A DNA stretch of 64,000 nt, taken from assembly GCF_002968015.1 (NCBI RefSeq), contig NZ_PUIP01000015.1:124001-188000 (forward strand), given 5' to 3'. Every line of letters starts with the position of its first letter. The stretch's first letter is position 1. Below, in pieces: positions 33,493-41,948 of the stretch. The notes below the pieces were generated by a model, which was not told the origin of the DNA, made no database searches, and was given only the letters and a program-made list of their open reading frames with translations. Made by a program: the position numbers and the translations under genes. The stretch is from Massilia phosphatilytica (lineage in GTDB: Bacteria > Pseudomonadota > Gammaproteobacteria > Burkholderiales > Burkholderiaceae_D).

Positions 33493-33518
33493 ATAACCGA
33501 TATCGATAATGATATGAT
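33493..33518 (+). promoter_or_regulatory. Operator/promoter candidate upstream of lysR
   Basis: AACCGATATCGATAAT (33495-33510) contains the CGATATCG core shared with the regions before the TonB receptor and arabonate dehydratase. TATGAT (33513-33518) resembles a -10 element but sits only a few bases before the lysR ATG, and no good -35 was seen, so lysR may instead be transcribed from further upstream. Confidence 0.35.
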
Positions 33519-33524
33519 CGTCTG

Positions 33525-34466
33525 ATGGACACGACCAATCCGAACTGGTTTCTCAAGGCCCGCCTCAAGACGCGTCAACTGCTCCTCTTGATCGCGCTGG
33601 ACGACTACCGCAACATCCACCGCGCGGCCGACGAACTGCACATGACGCAGCCCGCCGCTTCCAAGCAGATCAAGGATCTGGAGGAGATGCTGGACGTCAA
33701 GCTGTTCGAGCGTCTGCCGCGCGGGATGGAGCCGACGATCTACGGCGAGACGATGATCCGCCACGCGCGCATGGCCCTGACAAGCCTGGCATTGGCGCAC
33801 GACGACATCGTCACGTTGAAGGCCGGCCTCACGGGCCAGGTCGAGGTCGGCGTGATCATGACACCAGCCATGGCCTTGCTGCCGCGCGCCATCGCCCGCG
33901 TGAAGGAAGAAGCGCCGCTGCTGCGCATCGGCGTGCAGCTGGAAACCAGTAACCTGCTGCTGGATAAACTGCAGCACGGCACCCTGGACTTCATGATCGG
34001 CCGCATCTTCGACACGGGCGACACGTCCGGCCTGATCTACGAAGAACTGACGGAGGAGCCGGCCTGCGCCGTCGTCCGTCCCGGCCATCCGCTGCTGGAG
34101 CGCAAGAACCTGACCTTGCAGGACATCGCGCCGCTGCCGTGGATCGTGCCGCCGCACGGCAGTATCCTGCGCTACCGCTTCGACATGATGTTCCGTCGCG
34201 CCGGCCTGGAACCGCCCTCGAACGTCGTCGACACGACGGCGATGCTGATGATCACCGCGCTGCTGCAGCAGACGGATTCGCTGCACGTGATGCCGATCGA
34301 GGTGGCGCAATACTATGCATCGCTGAACGTGATGCGCATCCTGCCCATCGAGATCCCGTGCAAGATGGACGCGTTCGGCATCATCCGCCACCAGGACCAC
34401 TTGCTGTCGCCCGGCGCCGACCTGCTGCTGCGCGCCGTGCGGGCCGCCGCCAAGGAAATCTACTGA
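33525..34466 (+). CDS. LysR-family regulator, GbpR-like
   Basis: A 313-aa LysR-type activator. The N-terminal winged helix contains LIALDDYRNIHRAADELHMT and QPAASKQIKDLEEML (about residues 20-55), followed by a substrate-binding domain to the C-terminus. The variant (LLLIALDDYRNIHRAA, KLFERLPRGMEPT) matches GbpR-type regulators that control sugar-binding-protein operons in response to arabinose, galactose or fucose in other proteobacteria. Being last in the arabinan locus, it is the obvious candidate regulator. No other regulator is encoded between 7 and 34 kb. Confidence 0.85.
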   Translation: MDTTNPNWFLKARLKTRQLLLLIALDDYRNIHRAADELHMTQPAASKQIKDLEEMLDVKLFERLPRGMEPTIYGETMIRHARMALTSLALAHDDIVTLKAGLTGQVEVGVIMTPAMALLPRAIARVKEEAPLLRIGVQLETSNLLLDKLQHGTLDFMIGRIFDTGDTSGLIYEELTEEPACAVVRPGHPLLERKNLTLQDIAPLPWIVPPHGSILRYRFDMMFRRAGLEPPSNVVDTTAMLMITALLQQTDSLHVMPIEVAQYYASLNVMRILPIEIPCKMDAFGIIRHQDHLLSPGADLLLRAVRAAAKEIY

Positions 34467-34572
34467 GCCGGTGACGGCGCGCACCCCTTCGTCCAGCTTG
34501 CGATTGTGATACGCTGTCCGGTGCATCCGGCCCCGGGCCCGCTGCACCGTCACTGTCTTTACAAGGATACGC

Positions 34573-35271
34573 ATGACTGGCTTCGTCATTACGCCTCCCG
34601 CCGTCCCGGCCCTCGCCGTGGCCGGCTCCGACCAGGTTTTCCCGCTGCGCCGCGTGTTCTGCGTCGGCCGCAACTACGCGGCCCACGCGCGCGAAATGGG
34701 TTCCGATCCGAACCGCGAACCGCCATTCTTCTTCACCAAGCCGGCGGACGCCGTCGTGCCGGCCAGCGGCACCGTGCCGTACCCGTCGTCCACGCGCGAG
34801 CTGCACCATGAGGTGGAACTGGTCGTGGCGCTGCAAGGTGGCGGCACGAATATCGCACCCGAACAGGCGCTGGACCTCGTGTGGGGCTATGGCGTGGGCC
34901 TGGACCTGACCCGGCGCGACTTGCAGGCCATCGCCAAGAAGGATGGCCGCCCGTGGGACATGGCGAAAGGCTTCGACGCGTCCGCGCCGTGCAGCCCTCT
35001 CGTGCCCGTCGAGCGCACCGGCCACCCCTCGGCGTCGCGCATCTGGCTCGAAGTGAACGGGGAACTGAAGCAGGAAGGCAACCTGAACGAGATGATCTGG
35101 CCCGTGGCCGACGTGATCGCGGCCTTGTCGCGCCTCGTCGCGCTCGCGCCGGGTGACCTGATCTACACGGGCACGCCGGCTGGCGTGGACGCGCTGAACC
35201 CGGGCGACAAGGTGCGCGGCGGCGTCGATGGCGTGACCACGTTCGAGCTCGAGATCGGCGCGGGGGCATGA
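34573..35271 (+). CDS. FAH-family hydrolase, fumarylpyruvate hydrolase-like
   Basis: A 232-aa single-domain fumarylacetoacetate-hydrolase family protein with the typical CVGRNYAAHAREMG (about 30-43), FFFTKPADAVVP, the metal-site HHEVELVVAL and IYTGTPAGV near the end. Such enzymes split acylpyruvates to pyruvate plus an acid. It overlaps the 2-hydroxyacid dehydrogenase by ATGA, has an AAGGA site, and lies 106 nt after lysR. A role in cleaving a dioxo-acid from sugar breakdown is possible, but the substrate is not shown by the sequence. Confidence 0.82.
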   Translation: MTGFVITPPAVPALAVAGSDQVFPLRRVFCVGRNYAAHAREMGSDPNREPPFFFTKPADAVVPASGTVPYPSSTRELHHEVELVVALQGGGTNIAPEQALDLVWGYGVGLDLTRRDLQAIAKKDGRPWDMAKGFDASAPCSPLVPVERTGHPSASRIWLEVNGELKQEGNLNEMIWPVADVIAALSRLVALAPGDLIYTGTPAGVDALNPGDKVRGGVDGVTTFELEIGAGA

Positions 35272-36194
35272 AGACGGTCCTGCAGATCGGAGAATTCGCG
35301 CCCGAGATCCAGAACCAGCTCGACGCCGAATTCCGCTGCGTGGACCTGGCGGACCTCGAGCGCGAGCCCGGCCTGGCGAACGAGGTCGCTGCCATCGTCA
35401 CGCGCAGCAACCAGGACGTGCCGGAAGACGTCGTGCGGCGCCTGCCGGCGCTGGAGATCATCGCCACGTGCGGCGTCGGCTACGACCTGATCCCGCGCGC
35501 GCTCGCGGCCGAGCGGGGCATCGTCGTCGCCAACACGCCGGACGTGCTGAACGCGGCCGTGGCCGAGCTGTGCATCGGCTCCCTGCTGGCGTTGCTGCGC
35601 CGCCTGCCGCAAGCCGACCGCTACGTGCGCGCAGGCCGCTGGACGGCAGCCGGCTTCCCGCTCGCGACGAGCCTCGCGGGCAAGCACGTGGGCATCGTCG
35701 GCATGGGACGCATCGGCAAGGAGATCGCGCGCCGGCTGGAGATGTTCGGCGTGGCGCTCGCCTACCATGGCCGCACGGACCAGCGGCTCGCGTGGCGCTA
35801 CGAGCCCGACCTGGCCGCGCTCGCGCGCGATTCCGACATCCTCGTCGTCGTCGCACCCGGCGGGGCCGACACGAAACACCTGATCGATGCGCGCGTGCTC
35901 GACGCGCTGGGGCCGGACGGCTACCTCGTGAACGTGGCGCGCGGCTCGCTCGTCGACGAGCGGGCGCTGCTTGCGGCGCTGGAGCAGGGCACCATCGCCG
36001 GCGCCGCGCTGGACGTGTTCGACAACGAGCCGGACATCGACCCGCGCTTCTTCGTGCTGGACAACGTGATGCTGACGCCGCACCTGGGCAGCGCCACGCA
36101 CGAGACGCGCGCGGCGATGGCGCAGCTCATGCTCGACAACGTGCGCAGCTGGTTCCGCAGCGGCCGCGCACTGACGCCGGTCGAGCCGGACTGA
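35268..36194 (+). CDS. D-isomer-specific 2-hydroxyacid dehydrogenase (glyoxylate/hydroxypyruvate reductase-like)
   Basis: A 308-aa NAD(P)-dependent dehydrogenase. The substrate loop CGVGYD, nucleotide motif GIVGMGRIGKEIARRLE (about 142-158), catalytic Arg in NVARGSLVDE, Glu in DVFDNEPDI and His in LTPHLGSATHE are all present. The GRIGK loop with following HGR suggests NADPH preference. Coupled by ATGA to the FAH hydrolase. Together they could hydrolyse a dioxo-acid and interconvert a 2-oxo/2-hydroxy product such as glyoxylate/glycolate (inference). Confidence 0.85.
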   Translation: MKTVLQIGEFAPEIQNQLDAEFRCVDLADLEREPGLANEVAAIVTRSNQDVPEDVVRRLPALEIIATCGVGYDLIPRALAAERGIVVANTPDVLNAAVAELCIGSLLALLRRLPQADRYVRAGRWTAAGFPLATSLAGKHVGIVGMGRIGKEIARRLEMFGVALAYHGRTDQRLAWRYEPDLAALARDSDILVVVAPGGADTKHLIDARVLDALGPDGYLVNVARGSLVDERALLAALEQGTIAGAALDVFDNEPDIDPRFFVLDNVMLTPHLGSATHETRAAMAQLMLDNVRSWFRSGRALTPVEPD

Positions 36195-36199
36195 CTGGT

Positions 36200-37162
36200 C
36201 TATCGAGCAGGTTTCGCGAACGCCTGTCGCGTGCTCCTGCGCGCGCCGACGACAAAGCCCTGCCAGCGCAGCGCATCCGGCTTCCAGAGATTCGCTCCCG
36301 TTTCGGCGACGGCAGTCACCGTTCCGGTCAGCGGGAACAGGAGGCCGACGGCGTCTCCGAGCATGGCTTTACCGACCGACTGGTAGTGACGCTTCGCGTC
36401 CAGGTGCTTCAGGAACAGATTCTCTTGTGCGTCACGAAGGGCGTGCTCAACCTCTTCTTTGTGTTCTTTCACTTCCGCAGCCGAGGCGACGCCGGACTGC
36501 TGACTGATCCATTTCCGAAAATCTGCCAGGTACTTATTGGCGCGCACTTCATCGATCACCGGGTGGTAGGGCCCTTGCGGCGTCAGATAATTCGGGATAT
36601 TTTCGATAACAAGCATTTGCGCAAGCAGCGCCTGGAATTCCACAGCTTCTTTGCGCTGCAGCCATGGTTGAAGGCGGGAATTCGTCACCAGTTCCAGATC
36701 GGGATCGCCGAGCCGCGAACACATAAGGGCATCGATGGCCATGTTTTCCGCGTCGGCGTTGGCCATCAGGTTGGCCGGGCCGATGCGCAGAGCGTGCGAA
36801 TGGTTGTCGACGCCCATCCCGTCCCTCAAGCCCGCATTCGCGATGACTTCGGAAAAATCGACGTCGGCAGCGTCGCCGTAAGGAAGCATGCTTGCCGAGC
36901 GCCAGGCGGCTTCCATCTCCTCCTTGCTGACGGACGCCAGGCGTTCGTCGTCGTCGAGGAACGAAACATAAGGAAGATGCCTCATGTTTTCCGGGCACAG
37001 GCTGCGACTCAGGAAAACGAGTTCGTCGTACAACAACAGCAATCCGAATGGTGAGTCGAGAATCGGATTCGGCGAATCAGTGGTGTCGGCCGACGTCATC
37101 GTCGCCATGTTTTGGTAGTCGAAACCGATCGGCGTCGACAGTCCGATGAATGCTTTTCTCAT
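36200..37162 (-). CDS. Hypothetical protein, low-GC orphan
   Basis: A 320-aa protein I do not recognise. It has no signal peptide; residues about 35-60 are hydrophobic and Leu-rich (FGLLLLYDELVFLSR), residues about 235-265 are charged and probably helical (KEHKEEVEHALRDAQENLF), and a hydrophobic stretch (AVGLLFPLTGTVTAVAETG) occurs near 275-295. Base composition is near 50% G+C in sampled stretches versus about two thirds in neighbours, with many AT-ending codons, suggesting recent acquisition. It stands alone, convergent with the dehydrogenase gene (6 nt between stops). Such orphan islands can hold phage-defence genes, but nothing in the sequence proves this. Confidence 0.75.
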   Translation of the reverse strand: MRKAFIGLSTPIGFDYQNMATMTSADTTDSPNPILDSPFGLLLLYDELVFLSRSLCPENMRHLPYVSFLDDDERLASVSKEEMEAAWRSASMLPYGDAADVDFSEVIANAGLRDGMGVDNHSHALRIGPANLMANADAENMAIDALMCSRLGDPDLELVTNSRLQPWLQRKEAVEFQALLAQMLVIENIPNYLTPQGPYHPVIDEVRANKYLADFRKWISQQSGVASAAEVKEHKEEVEHALRDAQENLFLKHLDAKRHYQSVGKAMLGDAVGLLFPLTGTVTAVAETGANLWKPDALRWQGFVVGARRSTRQAFAKPAR

Positions 37163-37296
37163 TGTCCGGGTGGTATCAGGAGTGGGGGAATGACTCCGCC
37201 GTTACGGTCGATTGGCGGATGTCGCGCCGGATTATTTTAATGCCACGTTGCCCCGGGAACTCTAACCAATTGTCGTGTGCGAGCCGCAATCCTTAA

Positions 37297-38445
37297 TCAA
37301 TTCGCCATGTTCCTGGCGACGATCGCATCCGTCGCCACCTGCGCCTGCTGCAACGGCTGGTTCAACACGGTGGTCGCATACGCCGGCGCGGGCGTGGCCA
37401 CGGTGCCAAGGGCGCTGCCGCCTTGACGGCTGATGTCCACGTCGACGGTGGCCGACAGGCCCACGCGCAGCGGATGCGCGGCCAGTTCCTTCGGGTCGAG
37501 CGAGATGCGCACCGGCACCCGCTGCACGACCTTGATCCAGTTGCCCGTCGCGTTCTGCGCCGGCAGCAGCGAGAACGCGCTGCCCGTGCCCGCGCCGAGG
37601 CCCACGACCTTGCCGTGGTAGACGACCTTGCTGCCGTAGATGTCGGCCTCGATGGTGGCCGCCTGGCCCACGCGGATGTCGCGCAGTTCGGATTCCTTGA
37701 AGTTGGCGTCGACCCATAGCTGGTCCAGCGGCACGATCGACAGCAACGGCGCGCCCGGCGCGATGCGGCTGCCGACCTGCACGCTGCGCTTGGCGACGTA
37801 GCCCGACACCGGCGCGACGATCGCGTTGCGGCGCGCGGCCAGCCATGCCGACAGGTAGTCGGCCTTCGCGGCCAGCACGTTCGGGTGTTCGGCGGGGGAG
37901 ACGCCCGCCACCGTCACGCGCGCGGCCGCGAGCTGCTTCTGCGCGACTTCCAACGCGGCCTTCGCATCCTCGACGGCGCGGCGCGCGTGGGCCACGTCTT
38001 CACCGGAGACGATGTTGTCGGCCGCCAGCGGCGCGCGCCGGGCCAGGTCTTCCTGCTTCGCCTTCAGTTCCACCCGCCGCTGGTCGACGAGGGCCTCGTA
38101 CTGCGCGACGTTCGTGTAGCGCTCGCGCTGCTGGCGCACGGCCGTGCCGAGTCTCGCCTCGGCCTGCGCCAGCGCGACTTCGGCGTCGGACGGATCGAGG
38201 CGGACGATCTCCGTGCCCGCCTGCACGAGCTGCGTCTCGTCGGCGCGGATCTCGACGACGCTCCCCGTCACCTGCGACGACACGTTCACGAGGTTGCCGC
38301 CGACGTAGGCGTTGTCCGTCTCGACGCGCTTGGACAGGACCAGGGCGTAATAGGCCGCGTACGCCGCGCCGGCGGCGAGGAAGGCGACGGTGATGCCGGC
38401 CAGGACGACGCGGCGCTTCTTGCTGGTGGGGGCTTGGGTGCTCAT
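37297..38445 (-). CDS. emrA: EmrA-type membrane fusion protein
   Basis: Periplasmic adaptor linking an MFS pump to an outer-membrane channel. The 382-aa protein has one N-terminal membrane anchor (about 12-33), the biotinyl-lipoyl halves (TDNAYVGGNLVNVSSQVTG and APVSGYVAKRSVQVGSRI) around a long alpha-hairpin (about 90-175), and FSLLPAQNATGNWIKV, characteristic of EmrA/HlyD members of DHA2 systems. It is the last gene of the minus-strand operon marR-emrB-omf-emrA, 4 nt after the outer-membrane factor gene. Exported compounds are unknown. Confidence 0.9.
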   Translation of the reverse strand: MSTQAPTSKKRRVVLAGITVAFLAAGAAYAAYYALVLSKRVETDNAYVGGNLVNVSSQVTGSVVEIRADETQLVQAGTEIVRLDPSDAEVALAQAEARLGTAVRQQRERYTNVAQYEALVDQRRVELKAKQEDLARRAPLAADNIVSGEDVAHARRAVEDAKAALEVAQKQLAAARVTVAGVSPAEHPNVLAAKADYLSAWLAARRNAIVAPVSGYVAKRSVQVGSRIAPGAPLLSIVPLDQLWVDANFKESELRDIRVGQAATIEADIYGSKVVYHGKVVGLGAGTGSAFSLLPAQNATGNWIKVVQRVPVRISLDPKELAAHPLRVGLSATVDVDISRQGGSALGTVATPAPAYATTVLNQPLQQAQVATDAIVARNMAN

Positions 38446-38449
38446 GGTT

Positions 38450-39874
38450 TTACCTGATGTTCGATTGGGTGTGGTAACCGCCGCCGAGCGCTTTCACGAG
38501 GGCGACCTGCGTCTGCAGGCGCGCGTCCGTCAGCTGCAGATCGACGTCGCGCTGGCGCAGCACGGCCATGCGTGCCTGCAGCACGGCGGCGCGGTCGGCG
38601 AGGCCGCGCGCCATGCGCGCTTCCGCGTTCGCGGCCAGCTTGCGGCTCGCTTCGACGGTCGCGGCATGCGCCTCGGTCTCCTTCGCGATGCCTTGCAAGG
38701 TGGCCGCTTCGCGCGCGACGTCGCGCACCGCGTTCAGCACGGCTTCGTTGTATTCGGCCAGCAGTTCGTCGCGGCCGCTGCGCGCCTGGCCCAGCCGGGC
38801 ATGCAGGCGGCCGCTGTCGAACAGGGGCAGGTCGAGCGTCGCGCCGATCAGCGGCGTGCGGCTCGGATAGCGCAGCAGCTTGCCGAGCGACGTCGCATCG
38901 AGGCCGATGGCAGCCGCGAGATTGATGTCGGGCCGGAACGCGGCTTCGCTGGCGGCCACGCGGCCCAGCTGCGCCTCGACGCGCCAGCGCGCGGCCTGCA
39001 AGTCGGGCCGGCGCGCCAGCAGTTCCATGCCCAGTTCGCGCGGGACGGCATCGATCGCGGATGCGGGCTGGAAGCGGGCGAGGTCGGTCAATGCCGCGGC
39101 ATCGCCGCCGATCAGTGCACGCAGGCTCTCGCGTTCGCGCGCGGCGTCCGTGTCGTAGCGCGCGGCCTGTTCGCGCAGGCCCGCAAGATCCTGCTCGGCG
39201 CCCTGCAGCGCATCGGCGCTGACCAGGCCATGCGCCATGCGCGACGTGCGGCCTTTGAGGACGTCGCGCTGCACGGCGATCAGGGCGTTCGTATTGTCCT
39301 GGCGTGCCCACAGCATCTGCAGGCGCAGATAGCTTTGCACGACGGACGCGGCCAGCATCTGGCGCGCCTGCGCGGCTTCGGCGGCGGCCGCATTCGTCTC
39401 GCCCAGCGCGGCGGCGATCAGGGCGCGGTGCTTGCCCCACCAGTCGACGTCGTAGCTGGCGCGCAGGGACACGCTGGCATCGTTGAACCACGCGCCACCG
39501 ATCGGCGGCGGGAAAAAGCCGTTCGACGAATAGCGCTGGCGGTTCAAACCCGATGCGAGATCGACCTTGCCGCCTTCATTGGCGGCTTCCGCACCGAACG
39601 CTGCGCGGGCGCTCGCGACGCGCGCCGCGGCGACGCCCAGGGTCGGATTGTCGCGCAGGGCGCGCGCCACGAGGGCGTTCAGCTGCGGGTCGTGGTAGTC
39701 CAGCCACCATTGTTCGGCGGGCCAGGTGGCGGCCGGCAGCTGGATCGACGGCGCGTGCTCGGCCTTTGCGAAGTCCGGGCCGGGCGCCTTGCCGGTGTCC
39801 GGCGGGACGCTGATGCAGCCGGACAGCAGGGCCAGCGCGGCGGCCGCGATGGGGATGAGTTGAATGTGTCGCAC
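38450..39874 (-). CDS. NodT-family outer-membrane efflux lipoprotein
   Basis: A 474-aa TolC-like outer-membrane factor. The signal peptide ends in LLSGC, so Cys21 is lipidated. Two repeated OMF halves are visible, with motifs ARALRDNPTLGVAAARVASA and LLARRPDLQAARWRVEAQLG, plus long coiled-coil alanine-rich helices. The frame continues far upstream, but only as a shadow of emrB; GTG at 39874 gives a proper lipoprotein signal and lies 17 nt after the emrB stop. Its ribosome site is weak, suggesting coupling to emrB translation. Confidence 0.88.
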   Translation of the reverse strand: MRHIQLIPIAAAALALLSGCISVPPDTGKAPGPDFAKAEHAPSIQLPAATWPAEQWWLDYHDPQLNALVARALRDNPTLGVAAARVASARAAFGAEAANEGGKVDLASGLNRQRYSSNGFFPPPIGGAWFNDASVSLRASYDVDWWGKHRALIAAALGETNAAAAEAAQARQMLAASVVQSYLRLQMLWARQDNTNALIAVQRDVLKGRTSRMAHGLVSADALQGAEQDLAGLREQAARYDTDAARERESLRALIGGDAAALTDLARFQPASAIDAVPRELGMELLARRPDLQAARWRVEAQLGRVAASEAAFRPDINLAAAIGLDATSLGKLLRYPSRTPLIGATLDLPLFDSGRLHARLGQARSGRDELLAEYNEAVLNAVRDVAREAATLQGIAKETEAHAATVEASRKLAANAEARMARGLADRAAVLQARMAVLRQRDVDLQLTDARLQTQVALVKALGGGYHTQSNIR

Positions 39875-39891
39875 GGTGTAGTCTTGGTTGG

Positions 39892-41436
39892 TTATTCGAG
39901 GGCAGAATGGCCCAACTTCGGGTCCACCTGTGCCGGCGCGGCGGACGCCTTCGGTGGACGGATCAGCAGCAGCATCGGGATCACGGCCACGGTCAGCAGC
40001 ATCATCAGCCAGTAGTCGTCGACGTAGGCGATCATCGACGCCTGGCGCGTGATCTCGTTGTTGATGAGGGCGGGGCCGGCCTGCGTCGCCATGTCGTAGA
40101 GGCTCATGGGGTCGTGCACGGCGGGATTCGCATTGGTGACCTGCGTGGCCAGCGACGCGTGCGCGATCTGCGTATTGCGCACGAGGAGGGCCTGCACGAG
40201 TGCGATGCCGATCGACGAGCCGATGTTGCGTACGAGGCTGTACAACGCCGTGCCTTCCGCACGCATCTGCGGAGAGAGCGTCGCGAACGTGGCGGCCGAC
40301 AGCGGCACGAACACGAGGCCGAGCCCGACGCCCTGGATCACGCCCGGCCAGACGATGTCGGACTGCGACAGCACGAGCGTGTAATGCGTCATCTGCCACA
40401 GCGAGAAGGCCGTGATGGCAAAGCCGACGCCGAGCAGCAAGCGAAAATCGACCTTGCCCGTGAGGCGTCCGACGATCATCATCGCGGCCATCGTGCCGAG
40501 GCCCGACGGCGCGGTGACGAGGCCCGCGAGCTTGGCCGGATAGCCCATCAGGCCTTGCAGCATCGTCGGCATCAGCGCGCGCGTCGCGAACAGCACCATG
40601 CCGACGATGAAGATCAGCAGCAGGCCCGTCACGTAGTTCGCATTCTTCAGCAGGCGGAAGTCGACGAAGGACTGGCCGGCGGGGCGCGTCAGCGTGTGGC
40701 CGATGAAGTAGGCGAAGGCCAGCGTCGTCAGGATCAGCTCGACCCACGTCTCGGTCGACGCGAACCAGTCGTTCTGCTCGCCGCGGTCGAGCAGCATCTG
40801 CAGCGCGCCGATGGCGACGGACAGTGTGACGAAGCCGAACGTGTCGAAGCGGATGCGGCGCGCCGGATCGGTACCGTGGATATAGCGCCAGATGCCCCAG
40901 AAGGCCAGGGCGCCGATCGGCACGTTGATGAAGAAGACCCAGCGCCAGCTGTAGCTGTCCGTGAGCCAGCCGCCCAGCGTGGGGCCGAGGATCGGGCCGA
41001 TCATCACGCCCATGCCCCACACGGCCATCGCGGAGCCGTGCTTTTCGCGCGGGTTGATGTCGAGGAGGACCGATTGCGACAGCGGCACGAGCGCGGCGCC
41101 GAACACGCCCTGCAGCATCCGCGCGATGACGATTTCCGTCAGCGTGGCCGAGATCCCGCACAGCACCGACGCCAGCGTGAAGCCGGCGACGGACACGAGG
41201 AACACCTTCTTCAGGCCGAAGCGGTCGACGAGCCAGCCGTTCAGCGGCGTCGCGATGGCGGCGGCCACGATGAACGACGTCAGCACCCACGTGATCTGGT
41301 CCTGCGACGCGGACAGCGATCCCTGCATGTGCGGGAGGGCGACATTGGCGATGGTGCCGTCCAGCGCCTGGATGATCGTCGCCAGCATGATCGAGATCGT
41401 GATCATGGTGCGGTTGATGGGCGCCGCTGTCGTCAC
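39892..41436 (-). CDS. emrB: EmrB-type DHA2 family MFS efflux pump
   Basis: A 514-aa inner-membrane transporter with about 14 membrane segments, the DHA2 number. Signatures include LDGTIANVALPHMQGSL (helix 1), GWLVDRFGLKKVF (loop 2-3), MLQGVFGAALVPLSQSV and GPTLGGWL (motif C region). GTG at 41436 is chosen because it overlaps the marR stop (GTGA) and gives full length; the ATG at 41406 would cut 10 residues. With the adaptor and outer-membrane factor it forms a tripartite drug efflux system. Confidence 0.9.
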   Translation of the reverse strand: MTTAAPINRTMITISIMLATIIQALDGTIANVALPHMQGSLSASQDQITWVLTSFIVAAAIATPLNGWLVDRFGLKKVFLVSVAGFTLASVLCGISATLTEIVIARMLQGVFGAALVPLSQSVLLDINPREKHGSAMAVWGMGVMIGPILGPTLGGWLTDSYSWRWVFFINVPIGALAFWGIWRYIHGTDPARRIRFDTFGFVTLSVAIGALQMLLDRGEQNDWFASTETWVELILTTLAFAYFIGHTLTRPAGQSFVDFRLLKNANYVTGLLLIFIVGMVLFATRALMPTMLQGLMGYPAKLAGLVTAPSGLGTMAAMMIVGRLTGKVDFRLLLGVGFAITAFSLWQMTHYTLVLSQSDIVWPGVIQGVGLGLVFVPLSAATFATLSPQMRAEGTALYSLVRNIGSSIGIALVQALLVRNTQIAHASLATQVTNANPAVHDPMSLYDMATQAGPALINNEITRQASMIAYVDDYWLMMLLTVAVIPMLLLIRPPKASAAPAQVDPKLGHSALE

Positions 41437-41882
41437 AGGCCGTCCTCGAGGCGCTTCCTGAGGGTCTCCAGCAGGACGGTCGCGGCGGCCAGCGCCTGCG
41501 GATCGAGGCCGGCCAGCAGGTCGGCGCGGAATGGCGATGCTTCCTTGAGCACCTCGGCGTAGACGGTCTTGCCGGTGTCGGTCAGCTGCACGAGTTTCAC
41601 GCGGCGGTCCGTGGGCGAGGGCGCGCGCGTGACGAAGCCGTCGCGCTCCAGGCGGTCCAGCATCGACACCATCGACGGCCCCTCGACGCCGACCAGGTCG
41701 GCCAGCGCCCGCTGCGACATCGGCTCGGCCGACTTGGCGATCATCGCAATGGTGATCCAGCCGGACTGGCCGATGCCCAGGTGCTTGAGGCGCTTGTCCA
41801 GCGCGAGCCGCCACAACCGCGAACTCGTGTGCAAGGCAGCCGAGAAGCGTTCCTCGAATGATTCAGGTAGTCTACTCATCAT
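41433..41882 (-). CDS. MarR-family repressor of the efflux operon
   Basis: A 149-aa winged-helix regulator: MSQRALADLVGVEGPSMVSM (recognition region) and the wing DRLERDGFVTRAPSPTDRR with the conserved DxR. Of tandem ATGs at 41882 and 41879, the first is annotated; an in-frame upstream ATG at 41939 would place the operator inside the coding region, so it is rejected. It is the first gene of the efflux operon, overlaps emrB by GTGA, and follows a promoter with an inverted repeat, so autorepression relieved by a pump substrate is likely. Confidence 0.88.
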   Translation of the reverse strand: MMSRLPESFEERFSAALHTSSRLWRLALDKRLKHLGIGQSGWITIAMIAKSAEPMSQRALADLVGVEGPSMVSMLDRLERDGFVTRAPSPTDRRVKLVQLTDTGKTVYAEVLKEASPFRADLLAGLDPQALAAATVLLETLRKRLEDGL

Positions 41883-41895
41883 TAGCCATAAAATA

Positions 41896-41939
41896 GATAG
41901 GAACCTATCGATTTTATGCTGCGCAACCGAACTGCGCAA
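41896..41939 (-). promoter_or_regulatory. Promoter and operator of the MarR efflux operon
   Basis: On the minus strand, TTGCGC (41934-41939) and TAAAAT (41911-41916) are spaced by 17 nt. Immediately downstream, overlapping the expected transcription start, is the inverted repeat GATAGG-AA-CCTATC (41896-41909). It ends 13 nt before the marR start codon, an arrangement typical of an autoregulated MarR operator. Confidence 0.65.
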
Positions 41940-41948
41940 GTGACAACA

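Noticed and set aside
38450..41290. A 946-codon version of the outer-membrane factor extending over emrB
   Set aside because: The upstream half is the shadow frame of emrB; the lipoprotein signal and OMF motifs begin at the GTG at 39874.
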